NCBI GenBank assembly: GCA_030694975.1
Contig: JAUYTU010000010.1
Location: 1-64,000, forward strand
Source: Erysipelotrichaceae bacterium
GTDB lineage: Bacteria; Bacillota_I; Bacilli_A; Erysipelotrichales; Erysipelotrichaceae
Direction: 5' to 3'
DNA: 64,000 nt
Shown here: piece by piece, positions 53,468 through 63,967 of the stretch
Numbering within the stretch: the stretch's first letter is position 1
Layout: every line of letters starts with the position of its first letter
Program-made: the position numbers and the translations under genes
Notes under the pieces: generated by a model
Told to the model about the DNA's origin: nothing
Seen by the model: the letters and a program-made list of their open reading frames with translations, nothing else
The model's database searches: none

Positions 53468-54325
53468 ATGAAACTTAAAATCGTACGTTGGCTTTCGGTA
53501 ATTTTGGTCACAATTACATTGTTGACCGGTTTGATATATGAAATGACGGTTTGGGGTCCGCGACGATTGTCCGTAGAAACCGAGATACTGAGTAACCCGT
53601 TGATCCCCACTAATTTTGAAGGGATCAATGTCTTGTTTTTCTCAGATGCCCACTATAGCAAATTTATGGATAAAGACCGGTTTTCAACCGTTGTTTCACG
53701 CATCAACCAACTTGGCCCCGATATTGTAATTTTCGGCGGCGATTTGTTTGATCATCCTTCCGTCGTGTATCCCTCCACAGAAATACAAAATGAACTGATT
53801 ACCCTCTTATCCGCAATTCAGGCACCCTTGGGTAAATACGCAGTGGTTGGCAACCACGACTTGGAATCCCCCCGCACCAAACAGATGACAATCAATGTTC
53901 TTCAAGCCGGTGGATTTGAAGTTCTCATCAATCAGAACATTCCCATTTATAACAAAGATGAAAGTTTCATCCGTTTGATTGGTTTGGATAGTCAGCTGCA
54001 TGGAAATCCGGATATCGAAAGTGCTTATCAAGGCATCGGTGAAAATGAATTTATCTTGACGATTTCTCATACCCCGGATATCATCGACGATTTGCCCACT
54101 TCCACAAGCTGGGTGTTTGCCGGTCACAGTCACGGCGGTCAAATCCGCTTACCGATTTTCAATGAAATATACACGGTTCCTTATGCTCGTAATTATGTAT
54201 CGGGAAAGCACGTGGTCAATAACATCCACATGAACATTTCCAATGGGATCGGAACGACTCGTTGGGACATCCGGCTATTGGCCGATGCACAGATTCATTT
54301 ATATACTTTATCGTCAGGAAGGTGA
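53468..54325 (+). CDS. Membrane-anchored calcineurin-like metallophosphoesterase (YkuE-like)
   Basis: A 285-residue protein. An N-terminal membrane segment (WLSVILVTITLLTGLIYE) puts the domain outside. Metal motifs are FSDAHYSKF near residue 60, GGDLFDH near 95, GNHDLES near 127, and SHTPD and GHSHGGQIRLP near 210. The set matches the YkuE group, where the substrate may be UDP-sugars or lipid-linked pyrophosphates. The next gene begins 5 bases after its stop. Confidence 0.83.
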   Translation: MKLKIVRWLSVILVTITLLTGLIYEMTVWGPRRLSVETEILSNPLIPTNFEGINVLFFSDAHYSKFMDKDRFSTVVSRINQLGPDIVIFGGDLFDHPSVVYPSTEIQNELITLLSAIQAPLGKYAVVGNHDLESPRTKQMTINVLQAGGFEVLINQNIPIYNKDESFIRLIGLDSQLHGNPDIESAYQGIGENEFILTISHTPDIIDDLPTSTSWVFAGHSHGGQIRLPIFNEIYTVPYARNYVSGKHVVNNIHMNISNGIGTTRWDIRLLADAQIHLYTLSSGR

Positions 54326-54329
54326 TCCC

Positions 54330-55190
54330 TTGGACATTCTTAAAGAGTTGTTTCGTCGTTATCAACGACATCGCATCGGACTGATCGGCGGCACGCTGGC
54401 CTTCTTTTTCTTGCTAGCCATTTTTCCTTTACTTATATTTTTGAATGCTCTTTTGGGAACGTTTAACCTGCCCCTGCTCGATTTGATTCAGTCCTTGAGA
54501 GATTTGATCCCTGAAGCGGCACTGGAAATATTGGTCGGATATGTCAGTTCAATTTCATCCACGTCCACAAGTTTGATATCTTTCAGTTTACTGGCATCCC
54601 TGTACTCATCTTCCATCGCCGTAACCTCATTGATTCACTCGATCCATACAGCCTACAATCAACACAGTCACCGGAATTTCTTAAGAACCAAACTTTGGTC
54701 GATATTTTTCACCTTTCTGATCGGACTGGCCTTGGTGACATCCCTGATTTTACCGGTGCTCGGACGCAATTTTCTGTTGTTTGTTTCCAAATACATCCCG
54801 CTGACCGATGGCGTCATCGAGTTGTGGACCAATTTACGTTGGGTACTGACCGCCACAATCATAACCGCCACCCTGGCCTTGCTTTACAAAGTCATCCCCT
54901 ATAAACCCTATAAAAAACAGAGCATTTGGCCCGGTGCCGTCTTTTCACTGATCGGCTGGATGGTCATATCTCTGTTATTCTCAATCTATGTGAACAGTTA
55001 TGCGAATTACAGTATCGTCTATGGCCCTTTAGGAGCTGTGATTGCCTTAATGATGTGGTTGTTTTTTACCGGGGTGATTATCATTCTTGGAGCGGAACTC
55101 AATAGCATCCTCGATACCCGCCGAAACAAAAAACTGAGCATCTATGTTAAGGTCGACGATACGGATTTGGATGAAGAATTAGAAGACTGA
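54330..55190 (+). CDS. YihY/BrkB-family membrane protein
   Basis: A 286-residue membrane protein with about six hydrophobic segments. RHRIGLIGGTLAFFFLLAIFPLLIF and YGPLGAVIALMMWLFFTGVIIILGAELN are YihY hallmarks. The family was once called RNase BN in error; its role is unclear. I choose TTG at 54330 with GGAAGG 8 bases upstream. Upstream ATG codons in the same frame are inside the phosphoesterase gene. Confidence 0.82.
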   Translation: MDILKELFRRYQRHRIGLIGGTLAFFFLLAIFPLLIFLNALLGTFNLPLLDLIQSLRDLIPEAALEILVGYVSSISSTSTSLISFSLLASLYSSSIAVTSLIHSIHTAYNQHSHRNFLRTKLWSIFFTFLIGLALVTSLILPVLGRNFLLFVSKYIPLTDGVIELWTNLRWVLTATIITATLALLYKVIPYKPYKKQSIWPGAVFSLIGWMVISLLFSIYVNSYANYSIVYGPLGAVIALMMWLFFTGVIIILGAELNSILDTRRNKKLSIYVKVDDTDLDEELED

Positions 55191-56250
55191 TCAAAGCGGC
55201 ATTACGATTTCATACTGACGATCATCGAAAGCATAGTTTCCATTTCTAAACAGATTCAGACATGCCTTTGAAACTTCAACATCGTAAAGAATCCCAGCAT
55301 GATCTTCGATTTCCGCCAACGCGATATCCAGTCCTAGCGAAGGACGGTACGGACGGTGAGATGTCATCGCTTCAACAACATCGGCGACCATCAGAATATG
55401 AGCTTGCAAGGAGATTTGATCTCCTTTTAATTTGCGCGGATACCCGCTGCCGTCGATACGTTCGTGATGCTGATAAATCGCCTCTGCAATGATGGGCGGA
55501 AGATGGGCATCACTAAGCATTTCAAACCCTGCCTGCGAGTGCGATTGCAACAATAAAAACTCAGGTTGCGAGAGTCTGCCGGGCTTCGAAAGAATTTCAC
55601 TGGGCACAACGATTTTACCGATATCATGAATATACCCCATGATGCGCACACTTTCAACGATTTCCGTAGACAAACCCATCGACTGAGCAATCTGTGCGGA
55701 GCAATTTCCCACCCGTCGCTGATGTCCGGCTGTATAAGGATCGCGATATTCCACGACTTGAGATAGCAATGTAATCGTTGAACTCATTGATTTTTGTAAG
55801 GCATGCGTACGTTGAGTGACCATTTCTTCCAAATGACGTGAATAACGCTCATTATCCAGAATTAATCGCTTACGTTCATCCGCAAGTTGCTTGACTTGAA
55901 GATTACGGCGGACAATACGTAAAAGGTCGTACGCTCGTTACTGGTTTAGCCATGTAATCATTGGCCTGATATTGCACCGCACGAACAGCGGTATCAATGG
56001 TCGGCTCGCCGGTCAGGATGATGATTTTACAATCTTGATTGACTTCGCGCACTTTTTCCATTAACTCGATACCCGTCATTCTGGGCATGACGACATCGGT
56101 AATTAATAAATCATAGTCCTTTAAAACAAACATATCCAATGCCTGATGGGCATTTTCCGCAACATCGCATTCAATTCCGTCCCTGCGCAAAAATTCGCTG
56201 ATCGTCATGCGCATGCTTAATTCATCATCAACGACCAATGCTCTACTCAT
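55191..56250 (-). pseudogene. Response regulator with HD-GYP phosphodiesterase domain, interrupted by a frameshift
   Basis: The first part (56250 to about 55930) is a receiver domain: LVVDDE, the phosphorylated Asp in LLITDVVMPRMTG, and YMAKPV with the conserved Lys. A one-base shift near 55920-55930 leads to a stop after TSVRPFTYCPP. The next frame continues smoothly (LLRIVRRNLQVKQLADERKR) into a coiled coil and an HD-GYP domain (YIHDIGKIVVP, HHERIDGSGYP) to 55191. The intact protein would be about 350 residues and hydrolyse c-di-GMP on command from the upstream kinase. The shift may be real decay, a phase-variable site or a sequence error. Confidence 0.8.
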
Positions 56251-57955
56251 ATTCGACCTCCTGCGGATCGACCGGCAATTTTACATAAAAACAGGTATAT
56301 TCTCCCGGATCACTTTCAACTTCGAGTTTTCCATGGTGGTCTTTAACGATGCCAAAACTGATGGACAATCCCAAGCCGGTGCCCTTGTCCTTTGGTTTGG
56401 TTGAGAAAAACGGCTCATAGATGCGACCGATCACGGATGGATGGATGCCGTTGCCATAATCTTTGACACGCAGCACGATCCAGTCTTTATCATCGATCAA
56501 CATCGAATCAACATTCACTTCAATTTTCTTATTTTCATCATATTCAGGATATTTGTCATTCAAGGCATCACGTGCATTGGTCAACAGATTCATAAATACC
56601 TGTTGAATCTGTTGGCTGCGACAGCGGATTTTCGGGATGTCATCCGCCATGTTCAAATGGATGGCGATTTGATCTTTTTTAAAGGTCACATTGACCAATG
56701 ACAGGGTTTTGTGGATGATATCGTAAATATCCGAATAACTGTGAACGACTTTTTCATAGCGCGAGAACTGAAGCAGATTTCTGATGATGTTGGAAATTCG
56801 ATCCGACTCACGGATGATCATCTCGCTGTATAAATAGTTATCACTTTCCTCAACACTGTCTTCTTTGATTAATTGAGCAAAGTTCATGATGCCATTGATC
56901 GGATTATTGATTTCATGCGCCACACCTCCGGCAAGAGTACCGATGGATTCAAGACGCTGTTGCTGATGAATCTTCTGTTCCATGACCATCGCTGCTTCCG
57001 CAAGTCTTTTCTTCTCTGATACATCCGCAATGATTGAATATAAGTACGGTTGTCCGTCGATTTGAATCGGACCGCTGAATATTTCCACCGCTATTACGGA
57101 TCCATCCGCTTTTTGATGATTCAGTTCAAAGCGATTGCTTTGATTATCTTTTGCCATCTTCATTCGGCTTAGAATCTCACTTTGACTGAGATTATTGATT
57201 TCCATCATGTTCATCCTTAGCATTTGCTCATGGGTCCAACCGTAAAATTTCACAGCCGCAGGATTAGCGTCAATGATGTTCCCATTTGACGGATCAATGA
57301 TTAGCATGATGGTATGGTAGTTATTAAATAAATTGCGATACTTCTCTTCGGTGAACAAAAGTTTCGCCCGATCCTCATCCCGGTCTTTTTGTAAAAACAG
57401 TAAACTGCACAACAGCAAGGTCGATGCCGGATACAATGTCAAAATAATAACTCCGAGTTGACGGACGGCATTTATGGCGACTGGCCATGGCATCGCAAAG
57501 AAACACAAGATCATCACGATGTGAATCGTGATACCAAAAAACAAGAGGTTGACCCATCTTGGCCATTGTTTATTGGGCAGTATATATTTTTTCCAATAGA
57601 TTCCAACGATCATTACTGAAATGATCATCAAAATCCCGGCCCACATACCGATACCTCCAATGAAAATGCGATAGATTATTAAAATGGTTGAAGCCAACAG
57701 GGCGGTTGGAATTGAGAAAGTCAACGCTGCCGATCCAATCAGAATTGAGCGCGTATCGAAGATGACGCCACTTTCCATAATAAAAGGAAAGGACATGATG
57801 ATGACACCAATGAAGCCGATCATCACACCCTGTATATAGTAATTTAGCGATTTAAATCGCTTAAGATTTCTTACAATGTTCAGTTCATAAATTATCGAGA
57901 GCAAAAAAAGCATTGCCACACTTTCCAATAAACTGTGAAATATTTTAACATTCAT
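56243..57955 (-). CDS. Sensor histidine kinase with LytS-type membrane domain and PAS
   Basis: A 570-residue kinase. Residues 1-185 are a 5TM-LYT-like membrane sensor (IMESGVIFDTRSILIGSAALTFS, IIYRIFIGGIGMWAGILMII). A PAS domain follows at about 210-320 (IIDPSNGNIIDANPAAVKFYGW). Then HisKA with the phospho-His in GGVAHEINNPINGIMNFA near 350, and a HATPase domain with N box (LLTNARDAL), DYGNGI and GTGLGLSI. It overlaps the receiver/HD-GYP gene by 8 bases and is certainly its partner. Confidence 0.85.
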   Translation of the reverse strand: MNVKIFHSLLESVAMLFLLSIIYELNIVRNLKRFKSLNYYIQGVMIGFIGVIIMSFPFIMESGVIFDTRSILIGSAALTFSIPTALLASTILIIYRIFIGGIGMWAGILMIISVMIVGIYWKKYILPNKQWPRWVNLLFFGITIHIVMILCFFAMPWPVAINAVRQLGVIILTLYPASTLLLCSLLFLQKDRDEDRAKLLFTEEKYRNLFNNYHTIMLIIDPSNGNIIDANPAAVKFYGWTHEQMLRMNMMEINNLSQSEILSRMKMAKDNQSNRFELNHQKADGSVIAVEIFSGPIQIDGQPYLYSIIADVSEKKRLAEAAMVMEQKIHQQQRLESIGTLAGGVAHEINNPINGIMNFAQLIKEDSVEESDNYLYSEMIIRESDRISNIIRNLLQFSRYEKVVHSYSDIYDIIHKTLSLVNVTFKKDQIAIHLNMADDIPKIRCRSQQIQQVFMNLLTNARDALNDKYPEYDENKKIEVNVDSMLIDDKDWIVLRVKDYGNGIHPSVIGRIYEPFFSTKPKDKGTGLGLSISFGIVKDHHGKLEVESDPGEYTCFYVKLPVDPQEVEYE

Positions 57956-58027
57956 ATTTCTACCTCTACGCCCACACTGGCATTATCTCAGTTTATGCGT
58001 GTAATTACAATAATCATAGTTAAAACA

Positions 58028-58057
58028 ATTATTAAAAAAGTACCCTTAAAGGGTACT
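58028..58057 (-). terminator. leuS terminator
   Basis: AGTACCC / GGGTACT stem (58039-58045 with 58051-58057) followed by a U-run on the minus strand, directly at the leuS stop. Confidence 0.75.
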
Positions 58058-60449
58058 AAATCACGATATTTACAATCTTATTTTTGATAGCGATCAGCTT
58101 ACGAATGGATTTTCCCTCAAGATGCGGGATGACCGTGTCAACCGCAATCGCCATTGCCTTCAGTTGTTCTTCATCCGTATCAAGATCGACCCACATTTTA
58201 CCGCGGATTTTCCCATTGACCTGAATAACGATCTCAACCTCATCATCAATTAATTTGCTCTCATCAACCGTTGGCCATGCCTGATAAGCTACTGATCCCA
58301 ACATGGTTAACTGTTGCCACAATTCTTCACCTAAATGCGGCGCAAAACAGGCAAACAGCTTCACAAAACCTTTCGCATACGGACGATACACCTTCTCTAC
58401 ACGGTAGCATTCATTAATGAAAATCATCATCTGCGAAATCGCTGTATTCATTTTCAATGCATCGATATCATGACTGACCTTCTTAACCGTTTGATTATAA
58501 ACTTTATCTAAGGACTCATCGTTTTCATCACTAAGCTTATCCAGTTCAGTAAACAGACGCCAGACCCGATCCAACCAACGACGCGTACCGTCCATACCGG
58601 TATCACTCCAAGGCAAAGCCGCTTCCAACGGACCCATAAACATTTCATAGACGCGCAACGTGTCGGCACCGTGACTCTCAATGTAGTCATCCGGATTCAA
58701 GACATTGCCACGGGATTTGCTCATTTTCTCCCCGTTTTCACCCAGGATCATTCCCTGATGAAACAGACGTTTAAACGGCTCCGGCGTACTCACAGCACCG
58801 ATATCATACAAAACTTTGTGCCAGAAGCGGGCGTATAACAAGTGCAAGACCGCATGCTCTGCCCCACCGACATATAAATCGACCGGTAACCAGTGATCAA
58901 GTAGTTCTTTCGCTCCGATGGCATCCGGATTTTTTGGATCAATAAACCTCAGGTAGTACCAACAGGAACCCGCCCATTGCGGCATCGTGTTGGTTTCACG
59001 ACGTCCCTTAACTCCGTCAACTTCCACTTCAAGCCATTGCGTGGCATGGGATAATGGTGATTCACCACTGTCCGATGGACGGTAATTATCAGTTTCCGGC
59101 AATTCCAACGGCAGATCAGCGATATCGACGGTGCGTTGGGTACCATCATCCATCAGAATGATCGGAATCGGTTCGCCCCAGTAGCGTTGACGCGAAAACA
59201 GCCAATCACGAAGTTTATACGTCGTCTTCGGTTCGCCTAGACCGTTTTCCAACAACCAGGCATTCATCGTTGCAATCGCATCTTCTTTGTTCATTCCGTT
59301 AATAAATCCGGAATTGATGTGAATACCATCTCCGACATAAGCGGCTTCCTTGATGTCACCGCCTTCCAAAACCGGGATGATGTCCAAGTCAAACTTCTTC
59401 GCAAATTCCCAGTCACGGACATCGTGACCCGGTACGGCCATGATCGCTCCGGTTCCATAGGCTGCCAAAACATAATCAGCGATCCAAATCGGAACTTTCT
59501 TTTGATTGACCGGATTGATCGCATAAGAACCTGTAAATACACCGGATTTGTCTTTATTCAGTTCGGTCCGCTCCAAATCAGATTTAGTCTTGATGGATTC
59601 AATGTAAGATGATACCTTTTCCTTATTTTCTTCGGTCGTAATATCATTGACAAACGGATGCTCCGGCGCCAACACACAATAGGTCGCCCCAAACAAAGTA
59701 TCACTGCGCGTTGTGAAAACCGTGAACTCTTTATCGTGTCCTTCAACCTTGAAAACAACATGGGCACCGACCGATTTACCAATCCAGTTAATCTGCATTT
59801 CTTTGGTTGAGGAAGGCCATTCGACCAAGTCCAAATCATCCAACAAGCGCTCCGCATATTGGGTAATCCGTAAGACCCATTGGCGCATCGGTACTCGAAA
59901 GACCGGAAAGTTACCGCGCTCCGATTTTCCGTCAATGACTTCCTCATTGGCCAATACCGTTCCTAACTCCGGACACCAGTTGACCGGGATTTCATCGACG
60001 TATGCCAAGCCTTTGTTATAGAGTTGTAAAAAGATCCATTGGGTCCACTTGTAATAATCCGGATCGGTCGTCGAAATTTCGCGATCCCAATCATAGGATA
60101 AGCCCAAGGCCTGAATTTGCTTTTTGAATGTTTCAATATTTTTCTTAGTAAACCCCGCCGGGTGGTTTCCGGTGTTCAGGGCAAACTGCTCGGCCGGCAA
60201 GCCGAAAGCATCCCATCCCATCGGATGTAACACATTGTAACCTTCCATGCGTTTTTTACGGGCGACAATATCGGTCGCCGTATACCCTTCGGGATGTCCG
60301 ACATGAAGTCCGTTACCCGAGGGATAGGGAAACATGTCCAACACATAGTACTTCGGACGGGAAAAATCCCATGTATCCGTTTTGAAGGTGTTGTTCTCTG
60401 CCCAGAAATCCTGCCATTTTTTTTCAATGGTCTTGTGATCAAATGCCAT
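58056..60449 (-). CDS. leuS: Leucyl-tRNA synthetase
   Basis: A 797-residue class I synthetase. The HIGH region is [18 protein letters not shown] near residue 40, and KMSKS is in [13 protein letters not shown] near 570. The CP1 editing domain carries [12 protein letters not shown] near 245. C-terminal anticodon-binding and leucine-specific parts are present. Length matches B. subtilis LeuS. AAGGAAGAAACCACG precedes the ATG. Controlled by the upstream Leu T-box. Confidence 0.96.
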   Translation of the reverse strand: MAFDHKTIEKKWQDFWAENNTFKTDTWDFSRPKYYVLDMFPYPSGNGLHVGHPEGYTATDIVARKKRMEGYNVLHPMGWDAFGLPAEQFALNTGNHPAGFTKKNIETFKKQIQALGLSYDWDREISTTDPDYYKWTQWIFLQLYNKGLAYVDEIPVNWCPELGTVLANEEVIDGKSERGNFPVFRVPMRQWVLRITQYAERLLDDLDLVEWPSSTKEMQINWIGKSVGAHVVFKVEGHDKEFTVFTTRSDTLFGATYCVLAPEHPFVNDITTEENKEKVSSYIESIKTKSDLERTELNKDKSGVFTGSYAINPVNQKKVPIWIADYVLAAYGTGAIMAVPGHDVRDWEFAKKFDLDIIPVLEGGDIKEAAYVGDGIHINSGFINGMNKEDAIATMNAWLLENGLGEPKTTYKLRDWLFSRQRYWGEPIPIILMDDGTQRTVDIADLPLELPETDNYRPSDSGESPLSHATQWLEVEVDGVKGRRETNTMPQWAGSCWYYLRFIDPKNPDAIGAKELLDHWLPVDLYVGGAEHAVLHLLYARFWHKVLYDIGAVSTPEPFKRLFHQGMILGENGEKMSKSRGNVLNPDDYIESHGADTLRVYEMFMGPLEAALPWSDTGMDGTRRWLDRVWRLFTELDKLSDENDESLDKVYNQTVKKVSHDIDALKMNTAISQMMIFINECYRVEKVYRPYAKGFVKLFACFAPHLGEELWQQLTMLGSVAYQAWPTVDESKLIDDEVEIVIQVNGKIRGKMWVDLDTDEEQLKAMAIAVDTVIPHLEGKSIRKLIAIKNKIVNIVI

Positions 60450-60471
60450 CGTGGTTTCTTCCTTTCAATAA

Positions 60472-60660
60472 AAAAACGCCCTCTAAGGGCGTAATAACGC
60501 GGTACCACCTTAGTTACTGCTGTGCAGCACTCAAACCGTTAACGCCGAACTACGGAATATGTTTTGCATATTCAACTCCAAGGCGAGTTGGGATGGGCGA
60601 CCTGTCGTTTTGCACCGGACAACGACTCTCTGGTTGGCAAACCATCTTACTATTCCTTTT
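60472..60660 (-). promoter_or_regulatory. T-box riboswitch with leucine (CUC) specifier
   Basis: The T-box sequence AAGGTGGTACCGCG (about 60511-60498) is followed by the terminator hairpin ACGCCC/GGGCGT with a U-run (60493-60472). Stem I has AGAGAG. The specifier is CTC in CAA-CTC-GCCTTGGAG, in the same sequence frame as the UGC of the mcc leader in this window. Uncharged tRNA-Leu should raise leuS expression. Confidence 0.9.
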
Positions 60661-60676
60661 CAAAGCTTATGGGAAT

Positions 60677-60705
60677 ATGATACCGAAAAGAAGTGGAATT
60701 GTCAA
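60677..60705 (-). promoter_or_regulatory. Promoter of leuS
   Basis: TTGACA (60705-60700), a 17-base spacer and TATCAT (60682-60677), just upstream of the T-box leader. Confidence 0.8.
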
Positions 60706-60812
60706 TGTGAAAGGCACTCAAACCAGCGGTTTAAGAGGACTTGTTCCCGTTGATTTGTCGGTTCTTTTCACAAAAAAGGACATTGTATGTTAAAATGATG
60801 ACGAGGTATGTT

Positions 60813-61979
60813 ATGAAATACGGACACAATGCAATATGTATCAATCCCAATACCATGATGATGCCTGTGGGCTACATGGAACGTCAAAATCCGGTCTCCA
60901 CAACCAAAGGAGATCTTTATGCGCGAGCGTTATATATTGAAGAAAACGAGAAAATATGTTTTGTGACTTTGGACAGTCTGGGTGTTTCAAACCAAGTACA
61001 AAAACTGTTTGAAGGCACGGTCAAAGAAGTCCTTGGCGCAGATGTCACGCTCATACTCAGTTGTACCCACACACACTATGCCCCTTCACTGACCCAGGCG
61101 TTTGGCTACATTAAAACCAATGACAGTTACGTTAAATTTGTTCAATCGCGTTTGCGCGCCTTGATGATGAATATGAAAATCCGCGATGCAACCCTCAACA
61201 TCGATTCTAATCAGATGAATCAGACCCTGATCGGCAGAAACCGGATCAGCGGAACCAGTGATGACCATGTCATCTTGCATGTTTTACGCTTGTACGAGCG
61301 AAATCAACGCATTGGTAATCTAATCATCTATAATTGCCATCCGACGATATCCGATGTTCAGGTCGGACATTTTACCGCTGATTACGTCGGCGTCATGTTG
61401 GAAGTTCTCACTAAAATGCATCCGGGTGAGTTCTTTATGTTTTTCCAAGGTCCTGCCGGCGATATCAGCACGCGTTTTACCCGCAAAAACAAAACGTATG
61501 AAGAAGTCATTCGAATGGGTCGGCTGTTGGCAGATTCTGTCAGCGAGTTGATGAAGCGCAATCCCAAACCAAAAGAATTGAAAATGTCGAGAAAGCGATT
61601 TGAATATACGGTTGAAGGAAAACTTAAAGACCCTCAACAGTTTACAGTAGCTGTTGAGGCAAGTGATCGTGAGAAAAGTGAATTTGAAAATGCTAGGAAC
61701 ATCATTGAGGAATGGTCGGTCCATGCCTCCCCGCTTCATCAGGAAATAACGATTGATGTCATTAATATGGGTTTATCAACGCTATACTTTAATCCCTTTG
61801 AACTGTTCTCAACCTATTCAAAATATTTGCCTGTTAACGGCATTTTAATCGGCTACTCCCAAGGATATGCAGGATATATGAGTGATCGTACCACCGATAA
61901 GGCATCCTATGAAACCTTGTTGGAGATTTATGATGATCAACATAAGCAGCAGCTGATTGACATTATCAGCGGTAAGTGA
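60813..61979 (+). CDS. Neutral/alkaline ceramidase-like protein
   Basis: A 388-residue protein. The opening PNTMMMPVGYMERQNPVS, TLDSLGV, SCTHTHYAPS and IYNCHPTISDV give a metal-His pattern like the N-terminal domain of neutral ceramidases, and FFQGPAGDISTRF resembles their nucleophile region. There is no signal peptide, so it is cytosolic, unlike secreted ceramidases. The substrate is unknown. The ATG after GAGGTATGTT is preferred over ATG codons 12-18 bases upstream. It overlaps the radical SAM gene region by a TGA/GTG junction. Confidence 0.7.
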   Translation: MKYGHNAICINPNTMMMPVGYMERQNPVSTTKGDLYARALYIEENEKICFVTLDSLGVSNQVQKLFEGTVKEVLGADVTLILSCTHTHYAPSLTQAFGYIKTNDSYVKFVQSRLRALMMNMKIRDATLNIDSNQMNQTLIGRNRISGTSDDHVILHVLRLYERNQRIGNLIIYNCHPTISDVQVGHFTADYVGVMLEVLTKMHPGEFFMFFQGPAGDISTRFTRKNKTYEEVIRMGRLLADSVSELMKRNPKPKELKMSRKRFEYTVEGKLKDPQQFTVAVEASDREKSEFENARNIIEEWSVHASPLHQEITIDVINMGLSTLYFNPFELFSTYSKYLPVNGILIGYSQGYAGYMSDRTTDKASYETLLEIYDDQHKQQLIDIISGK

Positions 61980-61984
61980 ATTTC

Positions 61985-62920
61985 ATGAATCCCTTCCCCT
62001 ATTCACACGATAATAAGCGATATTATACGTGGAACCATTATCTCAAATCCACCTTTGATTCAAAGGTTTTTAAAGTACCGCTGGATGCGGGATTTTCATG
62101 TCCGAACCGTGACATCCATGGATATGGCGGTTGTACTTTCTGCTCGATTGCGGGCAGCGGTGATTACGCAGGCAACCGAAGCGATTCCTTGAGACAACAG
62201 TATGATGAGGGCTTTGCGAGGATGGCGCGCAAATGGCCACAGGCCAAGGGAATTGCCTACTTCCAGGCATATACCAACACCTATGCGCCATTGTCTCGAT
62301 TAAAAGAGATTTATGATCCCTTTTTTGATGATCACTCGGCTTTGGGTGTTGCGATTGCGACCAGAGCCGACTGTCTGGATGAAGAAATCATCGAATATCT
62401 GGCAGAGAAAAGTCGAATCAAACCGCTGTTTCTGGAAATCGGCGTTCAGACGATTCATGATGAAACCGCAAGAAGATTGAACCGTGGCGAAAGTATCCGT
62501 GATATCGAAAAGAAACTTACGATGTTAACATCTGCAGGTCTCAAGGTGGTTTTGCATATCATTAATGGTTTACCCGCAGAGACAGAAGATATGATGGTGG
62601 ATACCGCGCGTTGGGTCGCAAAAATGGCTCCCTTCGGTATCAAAATTCATATGTTGCATATCATCAAAGATACAGTGTTAGCAAAGCAATTTGAAGAAGA
62701 ACCGTTTAACATCCTTACAAAAGAAGGATATGTGAACATTGTCGTTCAACAACTTCAACTGTTACCGCCTACGACTGTGATTCAACGGCTGACCGGTGAT
62801 GCGGTTAGGGAAGATTTGGTTGAGCCGTTGTGGACATTGAAGAAGGTCTCGGTTCTCAATGATATCGATAAAGCCATGGCCCAGTTAAACACGTGGCAAG
62901 GACAAATGTATGAAGGCTAG
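61985..62920 (+). CDS. mnmL: YtqA-like radical SAM protein (TIGR01212; MnmL)
   Basis: A 311-residue radical SAM enzyme. The cluster motif is CPNRDIHGYGGCTFC, with FQAYTNTYAPL and the SAM-binding LEIGVQTIHDETARRLNRG after it. B. subtilis YtqA (MnmL) acts in forming 5-methylaminomethyl-uridine in tRNA, paired with YtqB (MnmM), and the same pair is present here. An in-frame GTG lies 9 bases upstream and may be the start. Overlaps mnmM by 11 bases. Confidence 0.82.
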   Translation: MNPFPYSHDNKRYYTWNHYLKSTFDSKVFKVPLDAGFSCPNRDIHGYGGCTFCSIAGSGDYAGNRSDSLRQQYDEGFARMARKWPQAKGIAYFQAYTNTYAPLSRLKEIYDPFFDDHSALGVAIATRADCLDEEIIEYLAEKSRIKPLFLEIGVQTIHDETARRLNRGESIRDIEKKLTMLTSAGLKVVLHIINGLPAETEDMMVDTARWVAKMAPFGIKIHMLHIIKDTVLAKQFEEEPFNILTKEGYVNIVVQQLQLLPPTTVIQRLTGDAVREDLVEPLWTLKKVSVLNDIDKAMAQLNTWQGQMYEG

Positions 62921-63437
62921 AAACATCAACGGAGTCGTTCATGAGTGGTTATTGGAAATTTGTGACAGTAATACCATTGCCATCGATGCTACTGCCGGAA
63001 ATGGGGTTGATACCGTTTTTCTTGCCAACATCTGCAGAGAGGTCATTGCTTTTGATATTTCAAAGCAAGCCATTGAAAATACCAAAAAGGCATGTGCCCA
63101 ACATAGCAATGTTATCATCCTTCACCAAAGCCATGATCAAATGATTAATTTCATCCGAACGGCTGATGTAGCGGTATTTAATTTGGGCTACTTGCCCAAA
63201 GGTGATAAAAGCATTGTAACCTTACCGGAATCGACCCTTCGAGCACTCAATCAAGCACAAATGATTCTGGGATCCGGTTATATCTGTATTACCTGTTACC
63301 TGGGTCATCCCGGCGGAAAAGATGAGCATCGTGCGGTGTTGGATTGGTTATCGCAACATACGGAAATCGTAAAGTCGTATACATATCCGATTGAGGAAGC
63401 TCCTATCGCTTATTTGGCCAAAATAAAGGACCGTTAG
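62910..63437 (+). CDS. mnmM: YtqB-like tRNA methyltransferase (MnmM)
   Basis: A 175-residue class I methyltransferase of the rRNA_methylase (PF06962) type. SAM motif I is AIDATAGNGVDTVFLA near residue 28, and AVFNLGYLPKGDKSIVT near 90 replaces a classical NPPY. In B. subtilis MnmM methylates the 5-aminomethyl group of wobble U34. Cotranslated with the radical SAM gene in front. It meets the ankyrin gene tail to tail, overlapping by 4 bases. Confidence 0.85.
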   Translation: MKARNINGVVHEWLLEICDSNTIAIDATAGNGVDTVFLANICREVIAFDISKQAIENTKKACAQHSNVIILHQSHDQMINFIRTADVAVFNLGYLPKGDKSIVTLPESTLRALNQAQMILGSGYICITCYLGHPGGKDEHRAVLDWLSQHTEIVKSYTYPIEEAPIAYLAKIKDR

Positions 63438-63925
63438 CGATCCTTAAGTATGTTGATTATTTTCTGACTGTTGCGCTTGTTGGCAATGTCCATCACCGAT
63501 TCATCTTTAAATGACAATGCATAGGTGTCTGCCCCGGCATCGATCAGAATTTGGGCAATCGTGGCCGAATCATCAAAAGCGGCCATATGCAACGGTGTAT
63601 ACCCATTGGAATCCGCAACATCTACGCTATCCATGGCATCAATTAACATCCGGATGATTTCCGGATTTTTCTTTCCGGCAATCGCCGCATGTAAGGCGGT
63701 GTTGGATGGAATGCTGGGGATTTGCGAGTGTGATACCGCATTGGCATCGGCCCCTTTTTCAAGCAATGTGGCCACCATGTCCACTCGGCCATAGTGAGCC
63801 GCCAATCCCAAAGGAGTAAGTCCGCTGCCGTTTTCATGATTGACTAAATGAGGTTGATTATTCAATATCAAAGCAAACGCGGTTTCGTCACCGATTTCTA
63901 TCGCAGACGTGAGTCGATCGATCAT
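63434..63925 (-). CDS. Ankyrin-repeat protein
   Basis: A 163-residue protein with four to five ankyrin repeats, the clearest being GLTPLGLAAHYGRVDMVATLLEKGAD, NTALHAAIAGKKNPEIIRMLI and GYTPLHMAAFDDSATIAQILIDAGAD. No signal peptide, so a cytosolic protein-binding scaffold is expected. The chosen ATG follows GGAGGGCTATTT. Partner unknown. Confidence 0.82.
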   Translation of the reverse strand: MIDRLTSAIEIGDETAFALILNNQPHLVNHENGSGLTPLGLAAHYGRVDMVATLLEKGADANAVSHSQIPSIPSNTALHAAIAGKKNPEIIRMLIDAMDSVDVADSNGYTPLHMAAFDDSATIAQILIDAGADTYALSFKDESVMDIANKRNSQKIINILKDR

Positions 63926-63967
63926 AAATAGCCCTCCTATACCCATATTATGCATGAAAATGGTCGA

